64,000 bases of DNA from JABHCC01 sp034658635. Its GTDB lineage: Bacteria > Bacteroidota > Bacteroidia > Bacteroidales > UBA12481. The position numbers and the translations under genes are program-made. The notes beneath the pieces were generated by a model that worked only from the letters and a program-made list of their open reading frames with translations, was not told the origin of the DNA and did no database searches. The stretch's first letter is position 1. Every line of letters begins with the position of its first letter. Location: the NCBI GenBank assembly GCA_034658635.1, contig JAYEFL010000186.1, positions 12,002 to 76,001 of the forward strand, read 5' to 3'. Shown in pieces: positions 8,957 to 17,303 of this stretch.

Positions 8957-9286
8957 TTAGTAGGATACCGTTACGGCTATGCCCAATTTACGAACTTCTT
9001 CGGCGATATGATCCAATTTATCTGCAGAAACTTTCGACAGGGTTTCTAAAGGAGTGTCACGTGCAATAGTATAGACCATCACCAATTCTGGTTTGAGCTT
9101 TTTAACCACTGCCAACCAGGAATTTATTTCTGAATTGGTTTCATCTGTCCATCCGCACTCACAATAGATGCAGTTAAAATTGCAGATTTTTCGATTCCCC
9201 GGAAGTAAATTGATCCCAAGAGAAGCTCCGAGCCTTCTGCTTATTACCGGACCAAATACAATATCTTCGAATAAGAATGTTGCCAT
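8957..9286 (-). pseudogene. radical SAM protein with a large internal deletion
   Basis: The frame codes for 109 aa. The N-terminus (FGPVISRRLGASLGINLLP, then the cluster motif CNFNCIYCECGW with the CxxxCxxC cysteines) matches a Bacteroidota radical SAM family whose members, as I recall, are about 220-250 aa long. The C-terminal half (SWLAVVKKLKPELVMVYTIARDTP to the end) matches the last 50 or so residues of the same family. The central barrel, which in relatives carries the SAM-binding GNGEPT-like segment, is missing between CECGWT and about NSEINSWL, with the frame preserved. The product cannot form a complete radical SAM barrel and is probably non-functional, unless the deletion is an assembly error. 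It is followed after one base by the glycosyltransferase gene. Confidence 0.75.
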
Positions 9287-9426
9287 TTAATTACTTGATT
9301 TGAAGGTTTGACAAAGATAAAATTTTCCCGCAAAGCCATTTCTTGCTCATTAGCAGTGGGATATGATTTTTGTCATTTGCAAGCGGATAATTCTGTTGTT
9401 ACTTTATTCAAATTAAAAGGTGGTTT

Positions 9427-9852
9427 ATGAAAGGAAAGAAAGAATTCGATAAATTATCATGGACAGATGATTTTAGTTCTGGTTTGGTGTATTTAGATAA
9501 TCATCGGCGGAATTTTCTGGACATTTTAAACGAATTGGTGGAGGTTGTTAATGAGGATAATTGTGAAACTATGTTGCCAATGATCTTTCATCGTCTTGCT
9601 TTTTACGCTGAAGACTACTTTACCAATAAAGAGATTGCAATGCAGGAGTGTCAGCATTTGCCTCTTCATAATTATAGGGCTGAGCATGATCGTTTTACTA
9701 AGGCAATAGGCAGGTTTCATGACGAGTTTCGTAAGGGTAGCCTGGCTGTTTGTCGCGATATGCTGGTATTCCTTTTGGATTGGTTCCAAAGTTATATTGA
9801 GACATTCGGTAACGATTCAGCTGAATATCTACGCAAAAGAGGTTACGAATAG
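9427..9852 (+). CDS. hemerythrin-fold protein lacking most iron ligands
   Basis: Small cytoplasmic four-helix protein of 141 aa. The spacing of W12, D24, Y60, F65, E69, M72, H87, F90, W119 and I124 follows bacteriohemerythrins. Aligned by eye to the canonical di-iron ligands, most are replaced: His52 by Y64, Glu56 by K68, His71 by Y83, His114 by Y123 and Asp119 by G128. His22 corresponds to R27, with H26 one position off; only the His75 equivalent (H87) is clearly kept. It is therefore unlikely to bind oxygen at a normal di-iron site. It is a single gene whose stop touches the stop of the amidohydrolase gene on the other strand. No promoter box was recognised. Confidence 0.75.
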   Translation: MKGKKEFDKLSWTDDFSSGLVYLDNHRRNFLDILNELVEVVNEDNCETMLPMIFHRLAFYAEDYFTNKEIAMQECQHLPLHNYRAEHDRFTKAIGRFHDEFRKGSLAVCRDMLVFLLDWFQSYIETFGNDSAEYLRKRGYE

Positions 9853-11037
9853 TCAGATAATTCTTCTTGACCGGCTTTTATTCTCAACCCGTAGTTTTTC
9901 CAGATTGATTCCTTCCAACAGTATTACTCCTGGTTTTTTACCCTGTTCAAATGAACCGATCTTTTTCTCGAGTCCTAAGGCTCTTGCTCCATTAAGAGTA
10001 GCCATTACGATAAGTTCTTCAAGAGAAATGTCTGGAAAAAACCGTGCAAGAGTCTTGATCTCCTCCCATACCGACAGCTGGTTATTTGAAGCCATGCTAT
10101 CTGTACCAATACATAAGCGTAAGCCCTTTCTGTTTTCAACAAGCTTATGTGGCAATTTATTTTCAATAAACATATTGGATACAGGACATAAACCAAAATA
10201 GATTTCTTTTTCGGGATATTGGTTGATAAGGAGTTCAATATCTTCTTTTGTGGTGAAGGTATTATGAATAAGGAGAAGCTTATTAAAATCGGGCAGAAGA
10301 TTGTGATACCAGTAAGGAGAGGATTTAGCCGGGCCGGGGAAGTGTTCCGGAGCAATACCCATGTTGATGAATCTTTTTGCCAGAGCCCCGGAATGGCTTC
10401 TGATGAATTCATGTTCATCTTTGCTCTCCTGATTGTGCAAGCTAAGCGTATAGTCAGGATTTACGGCTTGTTTAGCAAACTGTTTCCATAAGGGAAGGGA
10501 TACTGAATAGGGTGCGTGAGGAGTCATGCTTGCAGACAGTCCTGCTTGCTGAAATTCTTGTAATAGTTCATTGCCTTTTGTCCAGATCAGCTCAGACTTA
10601 TCAGGATCCAGGCCAAATATTTCAACAAAGGTATGTACCTCAACAGGGCTTTCCAGTTTGGCTTTCAGAGAATTGTTGGTGTTGGCTATATCCCCAAGCG
10701 CCTGTGTGCCGGTTTGATGCATTTTGAACAAGAGGTTCTGCATCAGGATGTTATCTGGGGTCTGAGTGCTTCGTTTTTCTGCTACCTGTTCAATAAACCG
10801 GCTAATTCCCGTATTTTGATTGATTTGATTCTTCAGGTGGCTAAGTTCAAGGTGACAGTGTACATTAACCAATCCCGGAATAATTACTCCACTGTAAAAC
10901 TCAAGATTATCTTCTTCATGAATCCGGTTCCCAGATCTGAGATTCAGAATTGTTCCATCATCAGCAATCTCAAGAACACCATTTCGGATCGGTCTTTTGC
11001 CGGGATTGATGATATAGTGGGCAGAGATTTTGCGCAT
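9853..11037 (-). CDS. amidohydrolase, cytosine deaminase/chlorohydrolase-like
   Basis: Metal-dependent hydrolase of 394 aa with the TIM-barrel amidohydrolase fold. Visible metal and catalytic motifs are NVHCHLELS (H60 and H62), HAPYSVS, SLHNQES, LLIHNTF and GTDSMASNN (the terminal Asp ligand). The family includes S-adenosylhomocysteine, methylthioadenosine and aminofutalosine deaminases; the substrate cannot be fixed from sequence alone, and no menaquinone genes are adjacent. It is the last gene of the mlaE-mlaF-DUF4296 operon, two bases after the lipoprotein stop. Its stop codon abuts the hemerythrin stop with no gap. Confidence 0.85.
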   Translation of the reverse strand: MRKISAHYIINPGKRPIRNGVLEIADDGTILNLRSGNRIHEEDNLEFYSGVIIPGLVNVHCHLELSHLKNQINQNTGISRFIEQVAEKRSTQTPDNILMQNLLFKMHQTGTQALGDIANTNNSLKAKLESPVEVHTFVEIFGLDPDKSELIWTKGNELLQEFQQAGLSASMTPHAPYSVSLPLWKQFAKQAVNPDYTLSLHNQESKDEHEFIRSHSGALAKRFINMGIAPEHFPGPAKSSPYWYHNLLPDFNKLLLIHNTFTTKEDIELLINQYPEKEIYFGLCPVSNMFIENKLPHKLVENRKGLRLCIGTDSMASNNQLSVWEEIKTLARFFPDISLEELIVMATLNGARALGLEKKIGSFEQGKKPGVILLEGINLEKLRVENKSRSRRII

Positions 11038-11039
11038 AC

Positions 11040-11426
11040 TTACTCCAGGCTGTCAGATTTTGCATCAATAAGCTCACGGCGGTCTCCCTCCATTTTACTG
11101 AGATCTTCAAGAACCTCATCATATATTTTGGTAAATTCTTCAGGATACTGGGTGTAAAACAAAATGGTACTGTCAAACATTTCACGACTAGTACCATGCT
11201 TTTTAAGTATGGCAGGATAGTAGTTAAAGGCACTGTCTTCTTTCTCCTTACGAACTGTTTTTTTTAAATGCAGCATGCCGTCAATAAGGTGAATATCGAC
11301 TAACAATGGTTTTAATTCATTAGGGTTTAATATTCCTTCCGGAACCTTCATTTTGCTATTATTGCAAGAACTTATCAGTACAAGGGATAGCAAAGTTCCA
11401 AAGAGAAACTGAATAATTTTCCTCAT
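11040..11426 (-). CDS. DUF4296 lipoprotein
   Basis: Small predicted lipoprotein of 128 aa. A signal sequence (FLFGTLLSLVLISSC) ends in a lipobox Cys at about residue 21, followed by the DUF4296 pattern (LVDIHLIDGML, FNYYPAILKKHG and FTKIYDEVLEDL). The function of the family is unknown. The start overlaps the mlaF stop by four bases, so it is translationally coupled to the lipid-transport ABC genes; a role in the envelope is an inference from that position. Confidence 0.85.
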   Translation of the reverse strand: MRKIIQFLFGTLLSLVLISSCNNSKMKVPEGILNPNELKPLLVDIHLIDGMLHLKKTVRKEKEDSAFNYYPAILKKHGTSREMFDSTILFYTQYPEEFTKIYDEVLEDLSKMEGDRRELIDAKSDSLE

Positions 11427-12172
11427 CTGAGATTCATGTTTTTCATGAGTTCAGAAGCAAAAACGAAATCATGCAGTGCTTTGTTGTTTGCACGAAGTAC
11501 ATCTTCTTTGCTGCCACGCCAACTTAGCTTTCCATCGGCAATAAAAATTACATTATCACCAATTTCCATAACTGAATTCATATCGTGAGTGTTAATTATA
11601 GTTGTGATGTTAAACTCTCTGGTAATCTCACGAATCAGCTTATCAATAACAATAGCAGTTTGCGGGTCAAGACCGGAGTTAGGCTCATCGCAGAAGAGGT
11701 ATTTTGTATTAAGGGCGATGGCTCTGGCTATAGCTACTCTTTTTCGCATTCCTCCACTGATTTCAGCCGGAAAAAGTGTATTTGCTTTTTCAAGGTTAAC
11801 TCTGTCAAGGCAAAAGTCCACCCTTTTTTGTTTTTCGTCACGGCTTTGTTTTGTAAACATGTTGAGAGGAAAAAGAACATTTTGCTCTACCGTCATTGAG
11901 TCGAAAAGAGCTCCACCCTGGAAAACCATTCCTATTTCATGCCATAGAGCCTTCCTTTCCGGAGGCTTCATATCAATAACATTGCGTTCGCCGTAAAAGA
12001 TACTTCCTGAGCTGATGTCAAACAGGCCCACTATACATTTCAGGAGTACGGTTTTTCCTGACCCGCTCTGTCCTATAATCAGATTGGTTTGGCCTTCTTC
12101 AAAGCTGGCATTGATATCGGTAAGAACCCGAGTATCTCCAAATAATTTATATACGGATTCAAGTCGGATCAT
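11423..12172 (-). CDS. mlaF: MlaF-like ABC transporter ATP-binding protein
   Basis: ATPase subunit (249 aa) of an Mla/Mkl-type phospholipid or hydrophobic-compound ABC transporter. It shows Walker A GQSGSGKT (about 34-41), the signature SGGMRKRVAIARAI, Walker B YLFCDEPNSGLD, and the switch His in INTHDM. The start overlaps the mlaE stop by four bases. No substrate-binding MCE protein (MlaD) gene is adjacent, so that component must be encoded elsewhere. Confidence 0.92.
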   Translation of the reverse strand: MIRLESVYKLFGDTRVLTDINASFEEGQTNLIIGQSGSGKTVLLKCIVGLFDISSGSIFYGERNVIDMKPPERKALWHEIGMVFQGGALFDSMTVEQNVLFPLNMFTKQSRDEKQKRVDFCLDRVNLEKANTLFPAEISGGMRKRVAIARAIALNTKYLFCDEPNSGLDPQTAIVIDKLIREITREFNITTIINTHDMNSVMEIGDNVIFIADGKLSWRGSKEDVLRANNKALHDFVFASELMKNMNLR

Positions 12173-12909
12173 GTGAGCATTATTTCAGTAATGGCATAAT
12201 TTGCAGCCAGGATGAACACCATGCTGTATACCACAGCCTGGGTACTGGATTTTCCTACTTCCAGAGCACCTCCTTTGGTATAATAGCCGAAATATCCGGA
12301 AACGGATGCGATAATAAAAGCAAATACCACAGATTTTATCAGTGTATAAACCACTTTATAGGTGTCAAATTGGAAACGTATTCCATAGAAGAAATCGTTT
12401 GTTGTGAGTAAGCCTCCCATTTCTGCCACAACCCAGCCTCCCACCAAGCCTATGAATATTGACAATATTACCAATAATGGAAAAACCAGCATTGCGGCAA
12501 TAATTTTGGGTTGAATCAGATATGATGCTGAATTAATTCCCATTGCGTCTAGGGCATCTATTTGTTCAGTTACCCTCATTGTTCCTATTTCAGAAGCGAT
12601 TTGTGAACCAACCTTTCCGGCCAGAATCAGACTCAGGACGGTGGAAGAAAACTCTAAGACCAAAACATCGCGTGTAGTGAAAGAAACATAATAAGCTGGT
12701 ATCAGGGGGTTTCCCATGTTTATGGTCATGTGAATAATGACCACCATTCCGATGAAAAATGAGATGATAAAAGTAATACCGAGTGATTTGATTCCCAGGT
12801 CATCAATTTCCCGAAGGGTTTGTCTAAGATACAGACTAAACTTTTCAGGCTTTCCAAATACTCTTTGTAAGAGCAGGAAATAGCGTCCCAGGTGAGAAAA
12901 GAATTTCAT
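12169..12909 (-). CDS. mlaE: MlaE-family ABC transporter permease
   Basis: Inner-membrane permease of 246 aa from the ATG at 12909 (MKFFSHLGRY). It has several hydrophobic helices, including SLGITFIISFFIGMVVIIH and the C-terminal AVVYSMVFILAANYAI, and the conserved MlaE core with KVGSQIASEIGTMRVTEQIDALDAMG. A longer frame to 13056 exists but would overlap the divergent sprT-like gene, and the ATG fits the family length. First gene of the mlaE-mlaF-DUF4296-amidohydrolase operon. Confidence 0.92.
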   Translation of the reverse strand: MKFFSHLGRYFLLLQRVFGKPEKFSLYLRQTLREIDDLGIKSLGITFIISFFIGMVVIIHMTINMGNPLIPAYYVSFTTRDVLVLEFSSTVLSLILAGKVGSQIASEIGTMRVTEQIDALDAMGINSASYLIQPKIIAAMLVFPLLVILSIFIGLVGGWVVAEMGGLLTTNDFFYGIRFQFDTYKVVYTLIKSVVFAFIIASVSGYFGYYTKGGALEVGKSSTQAVVYSMVFILAANYAITEIMLT

Positions 12910-12986
12910 CGGCTGTAAATTTGAATCTAAATTATAAATATTTTGCGTAATATTGCCGCGAAACCACAGAGATAAGATTTCGTAAA

Positions 12987-13649
12987 GTGTTGAAAAACAA
13001 TCAGAAAAATACAACACAGCCTGATCTGGTGCAAGTTCTGCAAAATCATTGTCCATTCGGAAGCGAAGCTTTATTACAATCCTGGCTGCATAATCGTCAG
13101 GTGATCATTAGGGTTAGCCCTGATCGCATCTCAAAGTTAGGTGATTTTCGTTCTCCTCAAAATGGCTATCCATCCAGAATTAGTATTAACAGGGGTCTTA
13201 GCCCGATAGAATTTTTGGTTACACTGGCGCATGAGTTGGCGCATTTCGATACTTATATGGCAAAAGGCAAAAGGCAAAGGTGGGGGAGGAATAGGATTTT
13301 GCCTCATGGGGTGGAGTGGAAGGAGGCATTTCGGCAGTATATTGTTGACATTATTGAGTCTGGTATTGTTGAGGTGGAGGTTAATGAGGCATTGAGGAAA
13401 TGTTATTTAGAGCGCGAGCGGATTGCTACCTCTCCTTGTATGGAATTAAAGAAACACCTTGAAGGTGATTTAGAAGATCAAGTTTTGCGAGTGCATGATT
13501 TGGGGGAGGGTGAGGAATTTGTTCTGAGGAATGGCCGGGTGTTTATCAGGGGCTCAAAGCTCAGAACGCGATATCGGTGCCAGGAGTTAGGCACAGGAAA
13601 AATTTATACTGTACATGGTTTGGCTGCAGTTGTCAAAAAGCTTGATTGA
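12987..13649 (+). CDS. SprT-like zinc metalloprotease-domain protein
   Basis: Protein of 220 aa with the SprT-like zinc motif AHELAHFDTY (H82, E83, H86) and a third likely ligand in LPHGVEWKEAF (about H107), the pattern shared with SprT and eukaryotic Spartan. A C-terminal segment (YRCQELGTGKIYTVHG) ends the protein. The start is GTG at 12987 or TTG at 12990, as no in-frame ATG lies near the front. It diverges from mlaE and precedes manC by 50 bases. The substrate is unknown; DNA-protein crosslink repair is known only for distant relatives. Confidence 0.85.
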   Translation: MLKNNQKNTTQPDLVQVLQNHCPFGSEALLQSWLHNRQVIIRVSPDRISKLGDFRSPQNGYPSRISINRGLSPIEFLVTLAHELAHFDTYMAKGKRQRWGRNRILPHGVEWKEAFRQYIVDIIESGIVEVEVNEALRKCYLERERIATSPCMELKKHLEGDLEDQVLRVHDLGEGEEFVLRNGRVFIRGSKLRTRYRCQELGTGKIYTVHGLAAVVKKLD

Positions 13650-13699
13650 AAATTGTACATAAAAACAGGAATACTTAACTTACACGAAATACCTGAGAA

Positions 13700-14791
13700 A
13701 TGGACCAAAATACATATTGCATCATAATGGCAGGAGGAGTCGGAAGTCGCTTCTGGCCCATGAGTCGAACTAACATGCCAAAGCAGTTTATTGATATTCT
13801 TGGAACCGGAAAGACTTTAATACAACAAACTGTTGATCGCTTTAAAGATATTTGTCCGGTTGAGAATATTTTTGTGGTATCGAATAAAGAATACAGGGAG
13901 ATTATTCTTGAGCAAGTTCCGGCACTGAAAGAGGAGCAAGTTCTGCTTGAACCTTTGAGAAAGAACACTGCTCCTTGTCTGGCTTACGCCAATCATGTGA
14001 TTATGAAGAGGAATCCTGATGCCAATATTGTGGTTGCTCCTTCTGATCACCTGATTATGGACGATCAGGAATTTACCAGGGTGATTGAAACTGCTATCGG
14101 CTTTGTGGCAGATAAAAATGCTTTATTGACCCTTGGGATTCAGCCAAGTCGCCCGGAAACGGGATATGGCTATATTCAGGTTAATGGGTCGAAAGATATT
14201 GATGGAATTCAGTGTCTGCGACAGGTGAAAACATTTACTGAGAAGCCTGATCTTGAATTGGCGAAAATTTTCATGGAGAGTGGTGATTTCTTCTGGAATT
14301 CAGGGATGTTCATATGGTCTTTGAAGTCGATTGACAGTGCCTTCAGCAAGCATCTTCCGGTTATTCAGGCCTTATTTGATGATGGGATGTCTGTATATGG
14401 AACTCCGGAGGAGGCAGGTTATATTGAGCAGGTTTATGGAGCATGTGATAAGATCTCCATTGATTATGGAATAATGGAAAAGGCTGAAAACGTATATGTT
14501 ATGTGTGCCAATTTTGGCTGGTCAGATCTGGGAACCTGGGGTAGTTTGTATGAGCAGATTGATCGGGATAAACAAGGCAACGCTGTAAACAGTCCACAAT
14601 TTCTGCCATTCGACACCAAAAATTGCATGATCCAGATTCCAGACGGCAAACTTGCTGTTATTCAGGGTCTTGATGGTTATGTTGTTGTAGATACCAATGA
14701 TGTTCTACTAATCTGCCGTAAGGAGGACGAGCAGAATATCCGTCAGATGGTTGATGAGGTGAAAGCACAAGGCGGAGGAAGGTATATCTAG
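13700..14791 (+). CDS. manC: mannose-1-phosphate guanylyltransferase
   Basis: Nucleotidyltransferase that makes GDP-mannose from GTP and mannose 1-phosphate. The 363 aa protein has the N-terminal signature IIMAGGVGSRFWPMSR (about 8-23), the FTEKPD motif, and NSGMFIW. It is the short, monofunctional form without a phosphomannose isomerase domain. It lies after the sprT-like gene and converges on gldN with 20 bases between the stops, which include a weak AGGAA/TTCCT hairpin. Confidence 0.94.
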   Translation: MDQNTYCIIMAGGVGSRFWPMSRTNMPKQFIDILGTGKTLIQQTVDRFKDICPVENIFVVSNKEYREIILEQVPALKEEQVLLEPLRKNTAPCLAYANHVIMKRNPDANIVVAPSDHLIMDDQEFTRVIETAIGFVADKNALLTLGIQPSRPETGYGYIQVNGSKDIDGIQCLRQVKTFTEKPDLELAKIFMESGDFFWNSGMFIWSLKSIDSAFSKHLPVIQALFDDGMSVYGTPEEAGYIEQVYGACDKISIDYGIMEKAENVYVMCANFGWSDLGTWGSLYEQIDRDKQGNAVNSPQFLPFDTKNCMIQIPDGKLAVIQGLDGYVVVDTNDVLLICRKEDEQNIRQMVDEVKAQGGGRYI

Positions 14792-14811
14792 GAAATAGGA
14801 AGTACTTTCCT

Positions 14812-15702
14812 CTAAAACTCCCAAAGATCATGTTCGAACTGGAAGATGAATTCTTCAACGCGTTCAGATTCCTGCAGGGTTTCAACTCCCAGGGTGTATT
14901 CCTGGATCATACGATTGTTGTATACGTTAGATTCCTGAACGATATAACCATCAAAGAAGCGCTTATAGAATATTTCATCGAATGAACGTCTTTCAGCATC
15001 ATTAGAGGCATTAAACACCTCATGACGAGCCATTGCATCTCGTGCTTCGGGGAATTTCACCCAGAACAGCTTCTTTTTTAAGAGGTTTTCTTTATCAAGG
15101 TCTTCAAAATCGTAGTACACACGTATAGGGCAGAGACCGATGATGCGAACTTCCATTACTGAGCGCTTCTTATCAAAGAACCACATTTCTTTTACCAGCA
15201 ATTGCAGAACCTCATCAGTTCGTACTTCGCCGGCAACAAGCGTGTCAATCATTTGTCCGGTTGCCAGATCTTCATATTGTTGAACCCGGTCTTGTGCATC
15301 AAATTCTTCTATCACCTGCTCATAACTGATAGGCTCCTTGAATTCATTTATATTATCGAAGTCTGTTCTGTAGGCTGTAAGTTCGCCACTTTCAATTGCT
15401 TCCAGCAAGACAGAAATCAGGCTCATGCGGTTTCCAATGGGTACTGTAGGAAAATATAAAGGCTGATTCATTTTTTCTCTGTAATCAATCATTCTCCATG
15501 CTACCTTAGACCACATAATATCTGCTTCCCTGATATTCTCGTAGGGTACAGGTTTCTTGTCAACTATGTGTTGTTTTTTATATACCAGATCTAAACCCGA
15601 CCATGTAGCCGGATCAGTGGTATTATCACCTGTGGTTTGTGCCAGAAGCTGGGTTCCTGACAAAAAAATGATTCCGATTAGTACTAATGCAACTTTTCTC
15701 AT
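14812..15702 (-). CDS. gldN: type IX secretion system protein GldN/PorN
   Basis: Periplasmic T9SS component of 296 aa with a signal peptide (VALVLIGIIFLSGTQLLAQ). In known systems PorN/GldN binds the lipoprotein PorK/GldK to form the ring under the outer membrane. The family pattern is seen in EADIMWSKVAWRMIDYREKMN, ALLKI-type positions and VRIIGLCPIRVYYD. It is the last gene of the porP-gldK-gldL-gldM-gldN operon, nine bases after gldM. Confidence 0.95.
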   Translation of the reverse strand: MRKVALVLIGIIFLSGTQLLAQTTGDNTTDPATWSGLDLVYKKQHIVDKKPVPYENIREADIMWSKVAWRMIDYREKMNQPLYFPTVPIGNRMSLISVLLEAIESGELTAYRTDFDNINEFKEPISYEQVIEEFDAQDRVQQYEDLATGQMIDTLVAGEVRTDEVLQLLVKEMWFFDKKRSVMEVRIIGLCPIRVYYDFEDLDKENLLKKKLFWVKFPEARDAMARHEVFNASNDAERRSFDEIFYKRFFDGYIVQESNVYNNRMIQEYTLGVETLQESERVEEFIFQFEHDLWEF

Positions 15703-15711
15703 ATTCAGATC

Positions 15712-17280
15712 CTATTGGATTTTAAAAATAATTGATGATAAAGAAATTTCTTTACCATTTGGTCCTGTGGCATAAATGTCTTCAATATTGAAGCGGTCGC
15801 CTCTTTTCAGTCCGGATAATAAGCGTTTTTGCTCTTCTGTAAAATATTGGGTTGTTGAAATGTCATCAGCAGTGAAACCTTTTTGAGTTACTACTACAGT
15901 AAATCTGGTAATGGTATATTTCATGTCGAACAGGAAATCATCCTGAACGGCGGTAACACCTTGGTTTGTAAGTAAAATATTCTTTTCAATTGATCCTCCG
16001 TTTTTTCCACCTACCTTAGCGATTGGAGGAGGCACACGCTTCAGTCTGAATCGTTTATCAGGCATCTGACGTCTTACACCATTGAATTCTGCAGATACTT
16101 TGACGATGGATTCACCATAATTTTGGGTAGGCATAACTTCGTACTCGTAGCCTTCCCCTTTTTGGAGAGTGGCATTGCTTACTTCTACCTGGATGGAACC
16201 CGGAGTAGAACCTGGAACATTCACCTCAATGGGGTTTGCCAAACCTTCATAGAATACGTTCATTTTTGTAGGTGATACGATAAGAACAGGAGGAATCACA
16301 TCATATTCATTTTCAAATTCGTAGCTGAGTGTTCTTCCGTCAGGGGCTTTGTATTTTATTATTCCGCCCCATTTGAAGTGACCTGCCTTATTGGGAACCG
16401 TTCTGAAAATCCCAACACCATCATTAACCTCAATTGGTCGGTTATTAATAAGAATTTCAGGATCCTGGGTGCTATCTACAGCTGCCAAAAAGATATCAGC
16501 TTCGTATGGGTTCCCCACAACTACCATTGTTGAAGTTCTGGGTATAACAGCCGGCATCAGTAAGTTGAATTTGAAGGATTCTTCGTCAATTCCTGAGAAT
16601 AGATAATTCAATATATCTGATTCAGCATTTCTAACATCGGATTGCATTTTCGACATTAGTGTAACTACTCCGATCAGGGGAAGGTATTCAAAATTATCCT
16701 GCTCCCAGGTTCTGCTGTCATCTCCTTTAAGACCTTTGATATCCTTTATTTCCAAAGCTGTTTCAAGAGAGTGAATTAAAACGCTGTCGTTGTCATCTAT
16801 CTTATCCATTAGAAACTCTTTATAGCTAGTTATAGAGTTCCTTAAATCTGTTGCTCTGGAGATTTTCTTGCCCTCCCAATCAACAGGCTTTTGGGTTAGC
16901 ATGATCAGGGCAGGATTATTGAGATCCTCAGGTGATCTGATGCTGTCTTTAGTTGCCTTTTTTCCATCAGCTTCTTTAACAATGAGCCATTTATACTCAT
17001 TAATCTTGTCAACTAAATTTTGAGCCTCAATTTTTACCAGATCTGCCTTTTCTTTGAATGGTCCGACTTTAGACGGATTAATTGCATTGGCCTGATAAAA
17101 ATCAGCGTATGTCACATTATTCTGTGAAACAAAGTTTTCGATGGTCTGATTCAGACTTTTATCAACTTTTGCAATTACATCCAGGGTTTCTTTAGATACA
17201 TTTAGTGCGAGCAATGCCGTCAACACTAAATACATCATGTTGATCATTTTCTGCCTGGGTGTTAGCCTGGGTTGTGCCAT
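15712..17280 (-). CDS. gldM: type IX secretion system motor protein GldM/PorM
   Basis: Single-pass inner-membrane protein of 522 aa. The N-terminus RLTPRQKMINMMYLVLTAL forms the conserved transmembrane helix, and the rest is a long periplasmic stalk of helical and Ig-like domains. With GldL it forms the proton-driven motor that powers T9SS and gliding; its C-terminus contacts the PorK/N ring. Length and the GVRRQMPDKRFRLKRVPPPIAKVGG region fit the family. It lies 23 bases after gldL. Confidence 0.96.
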   Translation of the reverse strand: MAQPRLTPRQKMINMMYLVLTALLALNVSKETLDVIAKVDKSLNQTIENFVSQNNVTYADFYQANAINPSKVGPFKEKADLVKIEAQNLVDKINEYKWLIVKEADGKKATKDSIRSPEDLNNPALIMLTQKPVDWEGKKISRATDLRNSITSYKEFLMDKIDDNDSVLIHSLETALEIKDIKGLKGDDSRTWEQDNFEYLPLIGVVTLMSKMQSDVRNAESDILNYLFSGIDEESFKFNLLMPAVIPRTSTMVVVGNPYEADIFLAAVDSTQDPEILINNRPIEVNDGVGIFRTVPNKAGHFKWGGIIKYKAPDGRTLSYEFENEYDVIPPVLIVSPTKMNVFYEGLANPIEVNVPGSTPGSIQVEVSNATLQKGEGYEYEVMPTQNYGESIVKVSAEFNGVRRQMPDKRFRLKRVPPPIAKVGGKNGGSIEKNILLTNQGVTAVQDDFLFDMKYTITRFTVVVTQKGFTADDISTTQYFTEEQKRLLSGLKRGDRFNIEDIYATGPNGKEISLSSIIFKIQ

Positions 17281-17303
17281 AATTCTAATTCCCGTTCAAA
17301 AGT

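Noticed and set aside
10633..11157. Open frame of 174 codons on the plus strand
   Set aside because: It lies antisense to the amidohydrolase and DUF4296 genes, which have clear motifs; the translation has no recognisable features.
14797..14811. Terminator between manC and gldN (AGGAA/TTCCT hairpin)
   Set aside because: The stem has only five weak pairs and no T-run on either strand, so it is not listed as a feature.
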